From Paenalcaligenes hominis_A (GTDB lineage: Bacteria > Pseudomonadota > Gammaproteobacteria > Burkholderiales > Burkholderiaceae_B): a stretch of DNA of 64,000 nucleotides. Of this stretch, positions 33,763 through 42,651 are shown one piece after another; position 1 is the first letter of the stretch; every line of letters starts with the position of its first letter. The position numbers and the translations under genes are program-made. Where the stretch lies: NCBI RefSeq assembly GCF_041359055.1, contig NZ_JBGJKZ010000003.1, positions 248,001 through 312,000 on the forward strand, in the 5' to 3' direction. The notes under the pieces were generated by a model. It saw only the letters and a program-made list of their open reading frames with translations. It searched no databases and had not been told where the DNA came from.

Positions 33763-34494
33763 TTATTCTGTTTCGTCCATAACGGCCGTGGTGTAGACCT
33801 CTTGGACATCATCAAGTGACTCAAGAGCATCTAAGAGTTTTTGCATTGTAACTGCCTCTTCGCCCTCGAGTTCGGTTTCGTTCTCGGCTTTCATGGTGAC
33901 TTCGGCGACTTCAGGGGCCAGACCAGCGGCCTCAAAGGCAGCTTTTACCGCGCTGAAGTGGGTAGGCTCACAAATGACTTCGATTAGACCCTCTTCGTCG
34001 GTAACAATATCGTCGGCACCGGCTTCGAGAGCAGCATCCATAACGGCTTCTTCGTTGGTGCCAGGGGCGAAAATAAATTGACCGCAGTGTTTAAATTGAA
34101 AAACTACCGAGCCATCTACGCCAAGGTTGCCACCATGCTTGTTGAAGGCATGACGGACTTCGGGAGCTGTGCGGTTACGGTTATCTGTTAAGCAATCTAC
34201 AATAACGGCAGCACCACCTACCCCATAGCCCTCGTAGCGGACCTCTTCGTAGTTGCCGTCATCGGCACCACCAGCCCCACGCTGCACGGCGCGGCTGACG
34301 TTGTCTTTAGGCATGTTAGCTGCGGTGGCTTTATCCATCGCCAAGCGTAAACGGGGGTTTGAGTCGGGGTCAGGGCCTGCCTCGCGTGCCGCTACGGTAA
34401 TTTCGCGAATAATTTTTGTCCAAATTTTAGAGCGCTTTGCGTCTTGACGCCCTTTACGGTGTTGGATATTAGCCCATTTACTGTGACCAGCCAT
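33763..34494 (-). CDS. yebC: YebC/PmpR-family protein
   Basis: This 243-aa protein starts at ATG 34494 with MAGHSKWANIQHRKGRQDAKR, the diagnostic YebC opening. Members were first called transcription regulators; some have been reported to help translation of proline-rich stretches. The three-domain pattern is kept (RVVQFKHCGQF-like core appears as DGSVVFQFKHCGQFIF). It is the first gene of the eight-gene operon that ends with maf. Confidence 0.93.
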   Translation of the reverse strand: MAGHSKWANIQHRKGRQDAKRSKIWTKIIREITVAAREAGPDPDSNPRLRLAMDKATAANMPKDNVSRAVQRGAGGADDGNYEEVRYEGYGVGGAAVIVDCLTDNRNRTAPEVRHAFNKHGGNLGVDGSVVFQFKHCGQFIFAPGTNEEAVMDAALEAGADDIVTDEEGLIEVICEPTHFSAVKAAFEAAGLAPEVAEVTMKAENETELEGEEAVTMQKLLDALESLDDVQEVYTTAVMDETE

Positions 34495-34820
34495 AACAAA
34501 TACCAAAAGAAAAAGTGAATGGAAAAGTGAAGAGCCCTGCACGTGTATTCAGGTCTTTGTTCTATGTGTGAACTACACTATTGCAGTGCATCTAGGTTTT
34601 GTGCGAGGCTCTATTGTATAACGAGAGCAGTATCGCCCACGCAAAGCGTTCATTTTACAATGAAAAGTATGTGAAACAGCAGAGTTTTGATACGTGGTAC
34701 TAGTGATACACACTCTAGTGTAGCAATAGACGTGATAATTAGGCAGAGCTTGTTTGTTTGAAGGAACAATTTAGGTGGTATGCCTCTTCACAAGCTAACT
34801 TAATAAAAGGTTAAAAAAAC
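34495..34820. other. 326-nt intergenic region
   Basis: This lies between the divergent yebC operon and ghrA and should hold both promoters. I see a short inverted repeat around 34701-34728 (CTAGTG...CACTCTAG-like) but no convincing operator, riboswitch or small gene. Confidence 0.4.
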
Positions 34821-35753
34821 ATGACCACAGTGTTTATAGCGGTAGAACACCCTAAATTAGGACAGGAATGGGTACGTATTTTTCAAGAATTGCAGCCCGA
34901 CTGGCAGGTTTTAGAGTGGACGCCAGGGCTTGCAGCTAAAGCAGATATTGCCATTGTGTGGCGACCCGATGCGCAGCTGTTTGTCGAGCAGCCCCAATTG
35001 AAAGCGGTATTTAATATGGGGGCGGGGGTAGATGCTATTGATTTTGATGTGATTCCCGAGCATATACCGGTATATCGTGTAGAGGATGGGGGCATGGCCG
35101 TACAAATGGCTGAGTACGCGATTTATGGGGTATTAAATGCCACACAGCGGTTTGCTCCCTATGTTGAGCTACAGCAGAAAAATACGTGGAAAGTGCTTCG
35201 TCCTGTACATAGAGAGCAGTGGCCTATTGGGGTGATGGGGTATGGGCAAATAGGTCAGAAAGTCGTACAAAGCTTGCAGGTGCTTGGGTATCCAGTGAAT
35301 GCATGGGTACGTACAGCACGGCAGGCTCCTGCAGGGGTAAAGCTCTATGCCGGAGCACAAGAGTTGGATGCGTTTTTAGCTGCATCGCGTATTTTAGTTA
35401 ATGTATTGCCTTTAACCCCAGAAACCACTGGGTTATTAGATAAAACAAATTTATTAAAACTGCAGCCCAATAGCTACTTGATCAATATGGCCCGAGGTCC
35501 TCATGTGGTGGATCAGGATTTGCTTGAGGTGATTGATAGCGGACATATGACAGGGGCGTTATTAGATGTGTTTCACCAAGAGCCGTTGCCTGCAACGCAC
35601 CCTTTTTGGCAGCATCCTCGCATTATGATTACCCCTCATATTTCTGGTGTTTCGTTACGGTATCCAACAGCACGTCATATTCATGAAAAAGCACAGGCTT
35701 TTTTAACAGGCCAACCCATTTCCGGTTTAGTGCAACGCCAGCGTTTGTATTAA
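34821..35753 (+). CDS. ghrA: glyoxylate/hydroxypyruvate reductase A
   Basis: This is a 310-aa D-2-hydroxyacid dehydrogenase of the GhrA type that reduces glyoxylate and hydroxypyruvate with NADPH. It has the Rossmann motif GVMGYGQIGQKVVQSL. The catalytic trio is expected at Arg in the VNVLPLTPETTGLL-to-NMARGPHVVD region, the Glu in FHQEPLPATHPFW and the His in MITPHISG. It is followed 32 nt later by qor on the same strand. Confidence 0.88.
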   Translation: MTTVFIAVEHPKLGQEWVRIFQELQPDWQVLEWTPGLAAKADIAIVWRPDAQLFVEQPQLKAVFNMGAGVDAIDFDVIPEHIPVYRVEDGGMAVQMAEYAIYGVLNATQRFAPYVELQQKNTWKVLRPVHREQWPIGVMGYGQIGQKVVQSLQVLGYPVNAWVRTARQAPAGVKLYAGAQELDAFLAASRILVNVLPLTPETTGLLDKTNLLKLQPNSYLINMARGPHVVDQDLLEVIDSGHMTGALLDVFHQEPLPATHPFWQHPRIMITPHISGVSLRYPTARHIHEKAQAFLTGQPISGLVQRQRLY

Positions 35754-35785
35754 TTTTATTGTTTGATGCAATCAGGAGTCTAACT

Positions 35786-36769
35786 ATGTCAACGTCGATT
35801 AAAGCCATTCGCATTGAGAAAAATGGTGGTCCAGAGGTGATGCAGCTCGTGCAAATTCCTTTGCCGCAGCCTCAGCCCCATGAAGTCGTAGTGCGTAATA
35901 AAGCCATAGGTTTAAACTTTATTGATATTTACTGTCGTGATGGGTTGTATCCATCTGCACTCCCGCATGGTCTAGGTTTTGAGGGCGCGGGCATTGTTGA
36001 GGCTGTGGGGTCTGAGGTGACGCATGTAAAAGAAGGCGATCGCGTGGCTTATGGTCAAGGGCCTTTGGGTGCGTATGCCGAAGCTCATTGTTTGCCTGCT
36101 GATCGCGTGGTGAAGCTGCCCGACGCCATTAGCTTCGAGGAAGGGGCTGCGATGATGCTTAAAGGGCTAACGGTACAGTACTTATTTCGTCAAACCTATC
36201 GCTTAGAACCAGGACAAACTATTTTATTCCATGCAGCAGCGGGTGGCGTCGGGCTGATTGCTTGCCAGTGGGCCAAAGCGCTGGGTGTGAATTTAATTGG
36301 CACTGCCTCTAGCGCTGAAAAAATAGAGCTCGCCACACAACACGGTGCGTGGGCCATGATTAACTACAAAACTGAGGATGTGGTGCAGCGTGTGCTTGAG
36401 CTTACCGACGGAGCAAAAGTACCCGTGGTGTACGATGGGGTAGGCGCTGCAACCTGGGAGCGCTCTTTGGACTGCTTACAGCCGCGTGGGTTAATGGTGA
36501 GCTATGGTAATGCTTCAGGCCCAGTCACAGGCGTTAATTTGGGTATTTTGGCGCAAAAAGGGTCTTTGTATGTGACCCGTCCTATCTTAGGTAATTTTGT
36601 GGCCACCCAAGAGGCCATGCAAACGGCAGCAGACGAGCTTTTTGATTTAGTGGAAAGTGGTCAAATTAAAATTCAAATTGGTCAGCGGGTGCCATTAGAA
36701 AAAGTGGGTGAAGCCCACCAGGCCCTAGCCGCCGGTCAAACCACTGGTGCCACGATTTTAACTTTATAA
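35786..36769 (+). CDS. qor: NADPH:quinone oxidoreductase (zinc-free MDR)
   Basis: This is a 327-aa medium-chain reductase of the quinone oxidoreductase group. The start is ATG 35786, preceded by CAGGAG; a longer frame was rejected. The nucleotide-binding motif is AAAGGVGLIACQWAKALG, and YGNASGPV with the preceding VYDGVG fits QOR. The zinc-binding cysteines of alcohol dehydrogenases are absent. It is closed by a strong terminator. Confidence 0.9.
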   Translation: MSTSIKAIRIEKNGGPEVMQLVQIPLPQPQPHEVVVRNKAIGLNFIDIYCRDGLYPSALPHGLGFEGAGIVEAVGSEVTHVKEGDRVAYGQGPLGAYAEAHCLPADRVVKLPDAISFEEGAAMMLKGLTVQYLFRQTYRLEPGQTILFHAAAGGVGLIACQWAKALGVNLIGTASSAEKIELATQHGAWAMINYKTEDVVQRVLELTDGAKVPVVYDGVGAATWERSLDCLQPRGLMVSYGNASGPVTGVNLGILAQKGSLYVTRPILGNFVATQEAMQTAADELFDLVESGQIKIQIGQRVPLEKVGEAHQALAAGQTTGATILTL

Positions 36770-36794
36770 CGTAATTAATGGCCTGAAGTCATAC

Positions 36795-36826
36795 AAAAGC
36801 CGACCCTAATAAGGTCGGCTTTTTTT
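36795..36826 (+). terminator. qor/fbp bidirectional terminator
   Basis: An 11-bp stem (AAAAGCCGACC 36795-36805, GGTCGGCTTTT 36813-36823) with a 7-nt loop is followed by more T. It lies between the convergent qor and fbp ends. Confidence 0.88.
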
Positions 36827-36844
36827 AAGCAGGAAGTGCCAGTT

Positions 36845-37867
36845 TTAGGATGCGTCGTGCTCTAAGTGATAACGCTGGACGCGTTCCACTTCATTTTTAG
36901 AGCCCAAAATAACGCCTACGCGTTGATGCAAGGCGCTAGGTTGGATGTCTAAAATACGTTGTGCACCATCAATAGCAGCGCCGCCGGCTTGCTCAACCAA
37001 AAAGCTCATGGGGTTGGCTTCGTACATTAGGCGTAGCTTGCCATGACGCACCGACTCTCGGTGATCGCGAGGGTACATAAAGATCCCCCCACGACTTAAA
37101 ATACGATGCACATCGGCCACCATGGAGGCAATCCAACGCATGTTGTAGTTTTTACCTAAGGGACCCTCTTTGCCTTGCAAGCACTCGTCAATATAACGGC
37201 TGATAGGGGCTTCCCAATGACGTTGGTTCGACATATTAATAGCGAACTCAGCAGTATCTTGGGGAATGGTAATGGCAGGGTGTGTTAATACCCACGACCC
37301 CGTTTCTCGGTCTAGCGTAAAGCCCACTACGCCAGATCCTACAGTCAAGATCAGCATAGTCTGTGGACCATATACAGCATAGCCTGCGGCCACTTGTTTG
37401 GTGCCAGGCTGCATAAAATCTTTTTCTTCAATATCGCGGCTGTGTGCTTCTTCGGGAAGTTGCAGCACAGAGAAAATCGTTCCAATAGAAACATTCACAT
37501 CGATATTTGAGGAGCCATCCAGTGGATCAAATAACAAGAGGTTTTTGCCTTTAGGAAAATGGCTAGGGATACGATGGATGGTATCCATTTCCTCAGAGGC
37601 CATAGCGGCTAAGTTGCCACCCCATTCATTAGCCTCAAGCAAAATTTCATTTGAAATCACATCCAATTTTTTTTGCACTTCACCTTGGACGTTTTCACTG
37701 TCTAGGCTGCCTAGCACGCCACCTAAAGCCCCTTTGCTAACAGCATGGCCGATGGCTTTGCACGCGCGTGCCACCGTTTCGATGAGTAGGCGTACATCAG
37801 CAGTGACTACGTTGTGTTCGCGCTGTTGTTCAACTAAATAATGGGTAAGGTTTTTCTTTAAATGCAT
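36845..37867 (-). CDS. fbp: fructose-1,6-bisphosphatase class 1
   Basis: This gluconeogenic enzyme removes the 1-phosphate from fructose 1,6-bisphosphate. From ATG 37867 (MHLKKNLTHYLVEQQ) it has 340 aa, which fits related proteins; a longer frame would overlap pepN. The metal-binding segment LLLFDPLDGSSNIDVNVSIGTIFSV and the substrate segment around RWIASMVADVHRIL, plus KLRLMYEANPMSFLVEQAGG, are present. It lies 4 nt after pepN. Confidence 0.95.
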   Translation of the reverse strand: MHLKKNLTHYLVEQQREHNVVTADVRLLIETVARACKAIGHAVSKGALGGVLGSLDSENVQGEVQKKLDVISNEILLEANEWGGNLAAMASEEMDTIHRIPSHFPKGKNLLLFDPLDGSSNIDVNVSIGTIFSVLQLPEEAHSRDIEEKDFMQPGTKQVAAGYAVYGPQTMLILTVGSGVVGFTLDRETGSWVLTHPAITIPQDTAEFAINMSNQRHWEAPISRYIDECLQGKEGPLGKNYNMRWIASMVADVHRILSRGGIFMYPRDHRESVRHGKLRLMYEANPMSFLVEQAGGAAIDGAQRILDIQPSALHQRVGVILGSKNEVERVQRYHLEHDAS

Positions 37868-37871
37868 GACG

Positions 37872-40544
37872 TTATTCAATAGTGAGAGCTTTGTGAACGA
37901 TTTCTTTGACATTGGCAGAGAGCTGCGTTTGTTGCTGTAAGCGCTCAAAACGCTGTTTTAGTTCTGAGCGTAATGGTTCGGCGTAATGCGACCAATTGTC
38001 AAAGGCTCGGCATAAGCGTGCTGAAATTTCTGGGTTTAACGCATCCAGAGCCACTACATGGCTGTACCAAAAATCATAACCGGATGGACTGTGTACCTGC
38101 GTCATATTATTCGTGCAGAACTGAAAGATCAATGCACGAGCACGATTTGGGTTACGTAAGGTGAAGTCTGGATGCTGGGTCAGAGCAAGGGCTTGGGCTA
38201 CATCAAAATAAGGAGCGTTCGCCTGAATACTAAACCAGCGATCCAGTACCAACGCATTTTGGTGCCACTTAGCGTAGAAATCGTCCAAGAATGATTGACG
38301 CAGTTCAGCTGGGCCATAATGCACAAGTGCTACTAAAGCACCCCACTGATCTGTCATATTCGTCGCACTATGGTATTGAGCTTGCGCCCATGTCAAAGCG
38401 TGTGGATGCTGAGCAATGATAAGCTCTTGAAGTGCTAGGTTCTTTAATGCACGGTTACCTGCCTCGATAGCATCAGGCGAATAAGCAGTGGGCGCAGTGG
38501 CGACTAAGCGTTCATATAAAGCGGCCCAGGTGCTACTGAGTTGTTGAGCGAGTTGTTGCTGCAGCAGACGGTGACGCTGTATCAAACGGTGGGGTGCCAT
38601 CGGGCGCATTTGGGTAAGCAGCTGACGCACGCTAGGTAAATTCAAGGCACGGCTTAAATAAGCGCTGGATAAGCTAGTGTCGTTTAATAGCTGTGTCCAG
38701 ACCTGGAGTAGTGCTTGTTGTAACTGGGTGTTTAGGGCTTCATCATCCGTTAAAAGACAACGTTGGACTAGGTGCTGGATAGCATGCCAACGACTGAACG
38801 CATTGTCATCGTGCAGAGCCAGAACAATTAGCTCGTTGATGGAGCGCTCATAATCAAGATGAACCGGGGCAGAAAAATCACGCAATAAGGACAATACAGG
38901 TGCTTCGCTAACCTGTTCAAACACAAACTGTTGCTCGTTTTGGTCAAGCTGCAAAGTGAATTCGTTGGCCTGTTTTTTTCCGTGCGTAACAGTAAGAGGC
39001 GTACCTGTGGCATCTAAAAACCCAAGGGTTAACGGAATTAACAAGGGGGGCTTAGTAGGCAAAGGCTGAGTTAGTAGCTCTATACCAACCGGTGGGTTGT
39101 GTTGCTGAATGCTTAATGTCGCTGTTTGTGATGCGGCCTTATAGTGCATATGAAGCTCTAAGCGCGGTGTGCCTGCTTGCTCATACCAGCCTGCAAAAGC
39201 AGCCAAAGACTGTCCTGGAAACTGCGTTTGGTATTGTTGATCCATGCAGGCCATAAAATCGTCGCAGGTGACGGCTTGACCATCAAATTGGGAAAAATAG
39301 GTTTTTAAGGCGGCTTGAAATCCACTCTCGCCAAGAAGAGTATGAAACATGCGGATTACCTCGGCCCCTTTTTCATAGATGGTCGCGGTATAAAAGTTGC
39401 TGATTTCCTCGTAGCTATTTGGGCGTATAGGGTGCGCCATCGGCCCAGCATCCTCTGGAAATTGCGCCAGACGTAATAGATTTACGTCGTCAATGCGTTT
39501 TACAGCTCGAGCGCTTTGGGCTGCTGCGCCTTCTAGTCCTGCCGCTAACATATCCGCGCTGAACTCTTGGTCTCTAAAGACAGTGAGGCCTTCTTTGAGC
39601 GATAATTGGAACCAGTCGCGACAAGTGACTCGATTTCCGGTCCAGTTGTGAAAATATTCGTGACCAATTACCGCTTCTATATCGCGATAACTTTGATCCG
39701 TTGTACTTTGAGGCTGTGCCAAAACGTAAGCGGCATTGAAAACGTTAAGCCCTTTGTTTTCCATGGCACCCATATTGAAATCGGCAGCAGACACTATCAT
39801 ATAACGATCTAAATCAAGCTCTAAGCCAAAGCGTTGTTCGTCCCAACGTAAGGCGTTAATTAAGCTTTGCATGGCCCACTCGGTTTTGTCGTAGTCGCCT
39901 TTATCGCTATAGATTTGCAATAAAACGTTGCGCCCCGAGGCGGTATTAATCGACTGCTCTCGGCAATCAAAATCGCCTGCCACGACTGCAAATAAATAGG
40001 AGGGTTTAGCAAATGGGTCTTCCCAAATGGCTTCGTGTTGGGTGCTATTAAGGTCTGCGCTGTGGACGAGGTTGCCATTAGAAAGCAGGTAGGGAAATTG
40101 CTGCTTATCGCCTACTAAATGCACAGTGTATCGGCTGAGGACGTCTGGGCGATCCGCAAACCAAGTGATTTTTCTAAACCCTTCAGCCTCGCACTGAGTG
40201 AATAAGTGTGATCCGGATTGATATAAGCCCATCAAACTGGTGTTTTGAGCCGGCTCACAATAATTTTCAATTTCGATACTGTGTGAGGGTTGAGTTAGGG
40301 GTATACGTAAAGTAGAGGAGTTAAGCTCGTAGTCCGCGTCGCTTAAAACGTGACCATCAACTCGAATGCAGATTAGGTGTAAGTCTTCACCATTTAATAC
40401 TAATGCAACACCAGGTGTTTGCGTGTGAACAGTAAAACGGCTGTGGACATGGGTGCGTTGCAGATCTAAATCAAAATGTAAATGTAAATGTGGGATCTGG
40501 TAGGCATAGGGGGTGTAGTTTTTTCTTAATATGCTTAGGGTCAT
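37872..40544 (-). CDS. pepN: aminopeptidase N (M1 family)
   Basis: This is a zinc metallopeptidase of 890 aa. GAMENKGLN at residues 259-267 is the exopeptidase motif. The zinc motif HExxH is H295-E-Y-F-H299 with the third ligand Glu318 in SLKEGLTVF. The C-terminal part is the all-helical domain typical of proteobacterial PepN. It is probably co-transcribed with fbp. Confidence 0.97.
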   Translation of the reverse strand: MTLSILRKNYTPYAYQIPHLHLHFDLDLQRTHVHSRFTVHTQTPGVALVLNGEDLHLICIRVDGHVLSDADYELNSSTLRIPLTQPSHSIEIENYCEPAQNTSLMGLYQSGSHLFTQCEAEGFRKITWFADRPDVLSRYTVHLVGDKQQFPYLLSNGNLVHSADLNSTQHEAIWEDPFAKPSYLFAVVAGDFDCREQSINTASGRNVLLQIYSDKGDYDKTEWAMQSLINALRWDEQRFGLELDLDRYMIVSAADFNMGAMENKGLNVFNAAYVLAQPQSTTDQSYRDIEAVIGHEYFHNWTGNRVTCRDWFQLSLKEGLTVFRDQEFSADMLAAGLEGAAAQSARAVKRIDDVNLLRLAQFPEDAGPMAHPIRPNSYEEISNFYTATIYEKGAEVIRMFHTLLGESGFQAALKTYFSQFDGQAVTCDDFMACMDQQYQTQFPGQSLAAFAGWYEQAGTPRLELHMHYKAASQTATLSIQQHNPPVGIELLTQPLPTKPPLLIPLTLGFLDATGTPLTVTHGKKQANEFTLQLDQNEQQFVFEQVSEAPVLSLLRDFSAPVHLDYERSINELIVLALHDDNAFSRWHAIQHLVQRCLLTDDEALNTQLQQALLQVWTQLLNDTSLSSAYLSRALNLPSVRQLLTQMRPMAPHRLIQRHRLLQQQLAQQLSSTWAALYERLVATAPTAYSPDAIEAGNRALKNLALQELIIAQHPHALTWAQAQYHSATNMTDQWGALVALVHYGPAELRQSFLDDFYAKWHQNALVLDRWFSIQANAPYFDVAQALALTQHPDFTLRNPNRARALIFQFCTNNMTQVHSPSGYDFWYSHVVALDALNPEISARLCRAFDNWSHYAEPLRSELKQRFERLQQQTQLSANVKEIVHKALTIE

Positions 40545-40622
40545 CGGCTAAATTACAAGAGATAAAAATAAAAACGTTTAATAGGTTTATTGTAGTCTTT
40601 TCACGTAATTAAAGGAGTTGAT

Positions 40623-41261
40623 ATGCGTGTAGCTAAGACAAAGTTTTACTATAAAAGTATCGGGTATTTTTTGCTGGCAGCCTTGGTGCTGCTGCTTACG
40701 GGTTGCGCTAGCTCATGGTCAGCAAAGGTGACTACTTTTCAGCAGTGGCCTGCTGAGCTCTATAATGCGCGCTATCAAATAGTAGCAAACACAGAGCAAA
40801 AAAATAGCTTGGAATTTCAATCGGTTGCTGATTCGGTGCGTGTAGCGATGGGCGCAGCAGGTTTAGTAGAAGGGGGCGAGGAAAGTCGATTAGCGGTTGA
40901 GTTAAATTATGGTAACCCTGTGCAACAAGAATGGGTAGAGCGTTATACAGACCCTTACGATCCTTTTTTCTATGGTGGACCATTTTCTACGGGGGTGTGG
41001 GCTGGTTTTGGATCAATGCGTTTTGGGGGTATGTATTATCCCACGCCACAATATGTATCTGTACCAATTAATGTGTACAACAACACGTTATCAGTTGTAA
41101 TTAAAGATCGCGAGTTGGGAATGAAAGAAGTGTTTAAAGTAACAGCTATTAATAAAAGTAATGACGATAACTTAGTATCTGTTATCCCTTTGCTTGCTAA
41201 AGCAGCATTTACTAACTTTCCTGGAATGAATGGTAAGGTTCAGTATGTAGACTTTAAATAA
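40623..41261 (+). CDS. DUF4136 lipoprotein
   Basis: This is a 212-aa predicted lipoprotein. The N terminus has a basic region, a hydrophobic helix (FLLAALVLLLTGC) and the lipobox LLTGCAS with Cys28. The mature part (TFQQWPAELYNARYQIV ... LEFQSVADSVRVAMGAAGLV) fits the DUF4136 pattern. A Gly/Tyr/Phe-rich stretch (YDPFFYGGPFSTGVWAGFG) lies in the middle. Function is unknown. An AAAGGAG site precedes the ATG. Confidence 0.75.
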   Translation: MRVAKTKFYYKSIGYFLLAALVLLLTGCASSWSAKVTTFQQWPAELYNARYQIVANTEQKNSLEFQSVADSVRVAMGAAGLVEGGEESRLAVELNYGNPVQQEWVERYTDPYDPFFYGGPFSTGVWAGFGSMRFGGMYYPTPQYVSVPINVYNNTLSVVIKDRELGMKEVFKVTAINKSNDDNLVSVIPLLAKAAFTNFPGMNGKVQYVDFK

Positions 41262-41298
41262 TAAAAAACGCGCAGTTCTTATCGATGAACTGCGCGTT
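41261..41298 (-). terminator. terminator of the H-NS-like gene
   Basis: A perfect 12-bp stem (AACGCGCAGTTC 41267-41278, GAACTGCGCGTT 41287-41298) with an 8-nt loop is followed by a run of T on the minus strand. It directly follows the DUF4136 stop on the other strand and may serve both. Confidence 0.85.
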
Positions 41299-41322
41299 GT
41301 AATAGTAATTGGGGTGACGTTA

Positions 41323-41652
41323 CTATTTGATTAAGAAATCATCGCGATTTTTGCCTTGGGCTTCGGCGTCTACAATCCAGCGGGGTGGACGGCCGCGGCC
41401 AGTCCATGTATCGCCAGTCTCGGGGTTTTGAAAACGAGCAGGGGTAGAACTCGTTGCAGGAGCACGCTTTTGACGGCGCTCGAAGACCTGGGTGATTTCC
41501 TCGGGGGTAATGCCGTATTCCTGCATGGATTTAATTATTGAGTTGATAACAGGGCGGCGCTGACGAGCATGCAGGGTACGCATTTTCCGTTGTAATTTTT
41601 GTATTTGTTTTTCAAGCTGCTGCTTTTCGTTTAAGAAATTTTCTTGGGGCAT
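41323..41652 (-). CDS. H-NS-family nucleoid-associated protein
   Basis: This is a 109-aa H-NS histone-family protein. An N-terminal coiled coil (LNEKQQLEKQIQKLQRKMRTLHARQRR) would mediate oligomerisation. The C-terminal DNA-binding domain carries the core TWTGRGRPPRWIVDA, the xTGRGRxPxW signature. Such proteins silence AT-rich DNA. The gene is monocistronic with a strong terminator. Confidence 0.9.
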   Translation of the reverse strand: MPQENFLNEKQQLEKQIQKLQRKMRTLHARQRRPVINSIIKSMQEYGITPEEITQVFERRQKRAPATSSTPARFQNPETGDTWTGRGRPPRWIVDAEAQGKNRDDFLIK

Positions 41653-41802
41653 TGTCTTTTCCTGTGTTTGTGTGTTTAGTTAAGTTATTTAACTATTTTG
41701 TATTAATGCAAGAGTTAGTTCTTGCAAATAGATTCTAACGCTTTTCATTAAAGAATAAAATATATTAAAAAAGATAGGTTAAGTAAAGTCCAACGTGGAG
41801 CC

Positions 41803-42633
41803 ATGATTATGAGTTACCCTGATAATAAACGAATAAATGTAGCAGCCATTCAAATGGTTTCTGGGCCTGAATTAAGCGAAAATTTAAAAGTGGCTGCACA
41901 TTGGATTGCACAAGCGGCTTTTTCTAAATCGAAAATTATTTCTCTACCGGAATATTTTTGTTTTTTAGGAAATACGGATGCGCAGAAGCAAGTATTAAGT
42001 GAACCGTTTGGGGATGGGCCTATTCAACACTTTTTATCAACCCAAGCAGCTTTACATGGCATTTATCTGGTGGGCGGTACGTTGGCATTGCGCTCAACAG
42101 AGACCAGCCGTTTTTTTAACAGTACATTGGTTTATGGTCCTAATGGCGAATGTATTGCTCGCTATGACAAAATTCATTTGTTTAGCTTTCAGCGCGGGGC
42201 GGAACAATATGACGAAGCCCAAACCATCCAAGCCGGGCCACTGGCTCCCACTGTAGTTGATATAGAGGGTTTTAAGGTGGGGTTGGGCATTTGTTATGAC
42301 TTGCGCTTTCCCGAGCTTTTCAGAGCGATGGGGCCAATTGATCTTTTGGTTTTGCCTGCTGCTTTTACCTACACCACAGGTCAAGCTCATTGGGAACTCT
42401 TATTGCGTGCTCGTGCGGTTGAAAATCAATGCTATGTGCTCGCACCCGCTCAAGGGGGAACCCATCAAAATGGCCGTCGCACTTGGGGGCATACGCAACT
42501 TATAGACCCATGGGGTGTGGTAATTAACGATTTGGACACAGGGGAAGGTGTAGTCAGTGGCATAATAGAGAAGAAGCGATTAGACGAAGTGCGTTCAGAT
42601 TTGCCTGCACTTGTGCATCGCCGCTTTGTTTGA
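41803..42633 (+). CDS. carbon-nitrogen hydrolase (Nit-type amidase)
   Basis: This is a 276-aa nitrilase-superfamily protein. The catalytic triad is intact: Glu50 (SLPEYF), Lys123 (YDKIHLF) and Cys164 (GICYDLRFPE). The pattern is close to Nit1/Nit2 and YbeM; Nit proteins hydrolyse deaminated glutathione, the most likely role here. The start at ATG 41803 has GTGGAG upstream; ATG 41809 is also in frame. tldD follows after 18 nt. Confidence 0.87.
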   Translation: MIMSYPDNKRINVAAIQMVSGPELSENLKVAAHWIAQAAFSKSKIISLPEYFCFLGNTDAQKQVLSEPFGDGPIQHFLSTQAALHGIYLVGGTLALRSTETSRFFNSTLVYGPNGECIARYDKIHLFSFQRGAEQYDEAQTIQAGPLAPTVVDIEGFKVGLGICYDLRFPELFRAMGPIDLLVLPAAFTYTTGQAHWELLLRARAVENQCYVLAPAQGGTHQNGRRTWGHTQLIDPWGVVINDLDTGEGVVSGIIEKKRLDEVRSDLPALVHRRFV

Positions 42634-42651
42634 GTTATTTAAGGATTGTAG

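Noticed and set aside
34495..34820. Possible riboswitch or small RNA before ghrA
   Set aside because: Only short, weak inverted repeats are seen, with no T-run, no conserved motif and no riboswitch core.
37398..37841. 147-aa plus-strand ORF antisense to fbp
   Set aside because: It lies entirely inside a well-supported fbp gene and has Ser/Thr-rich shadow composition.
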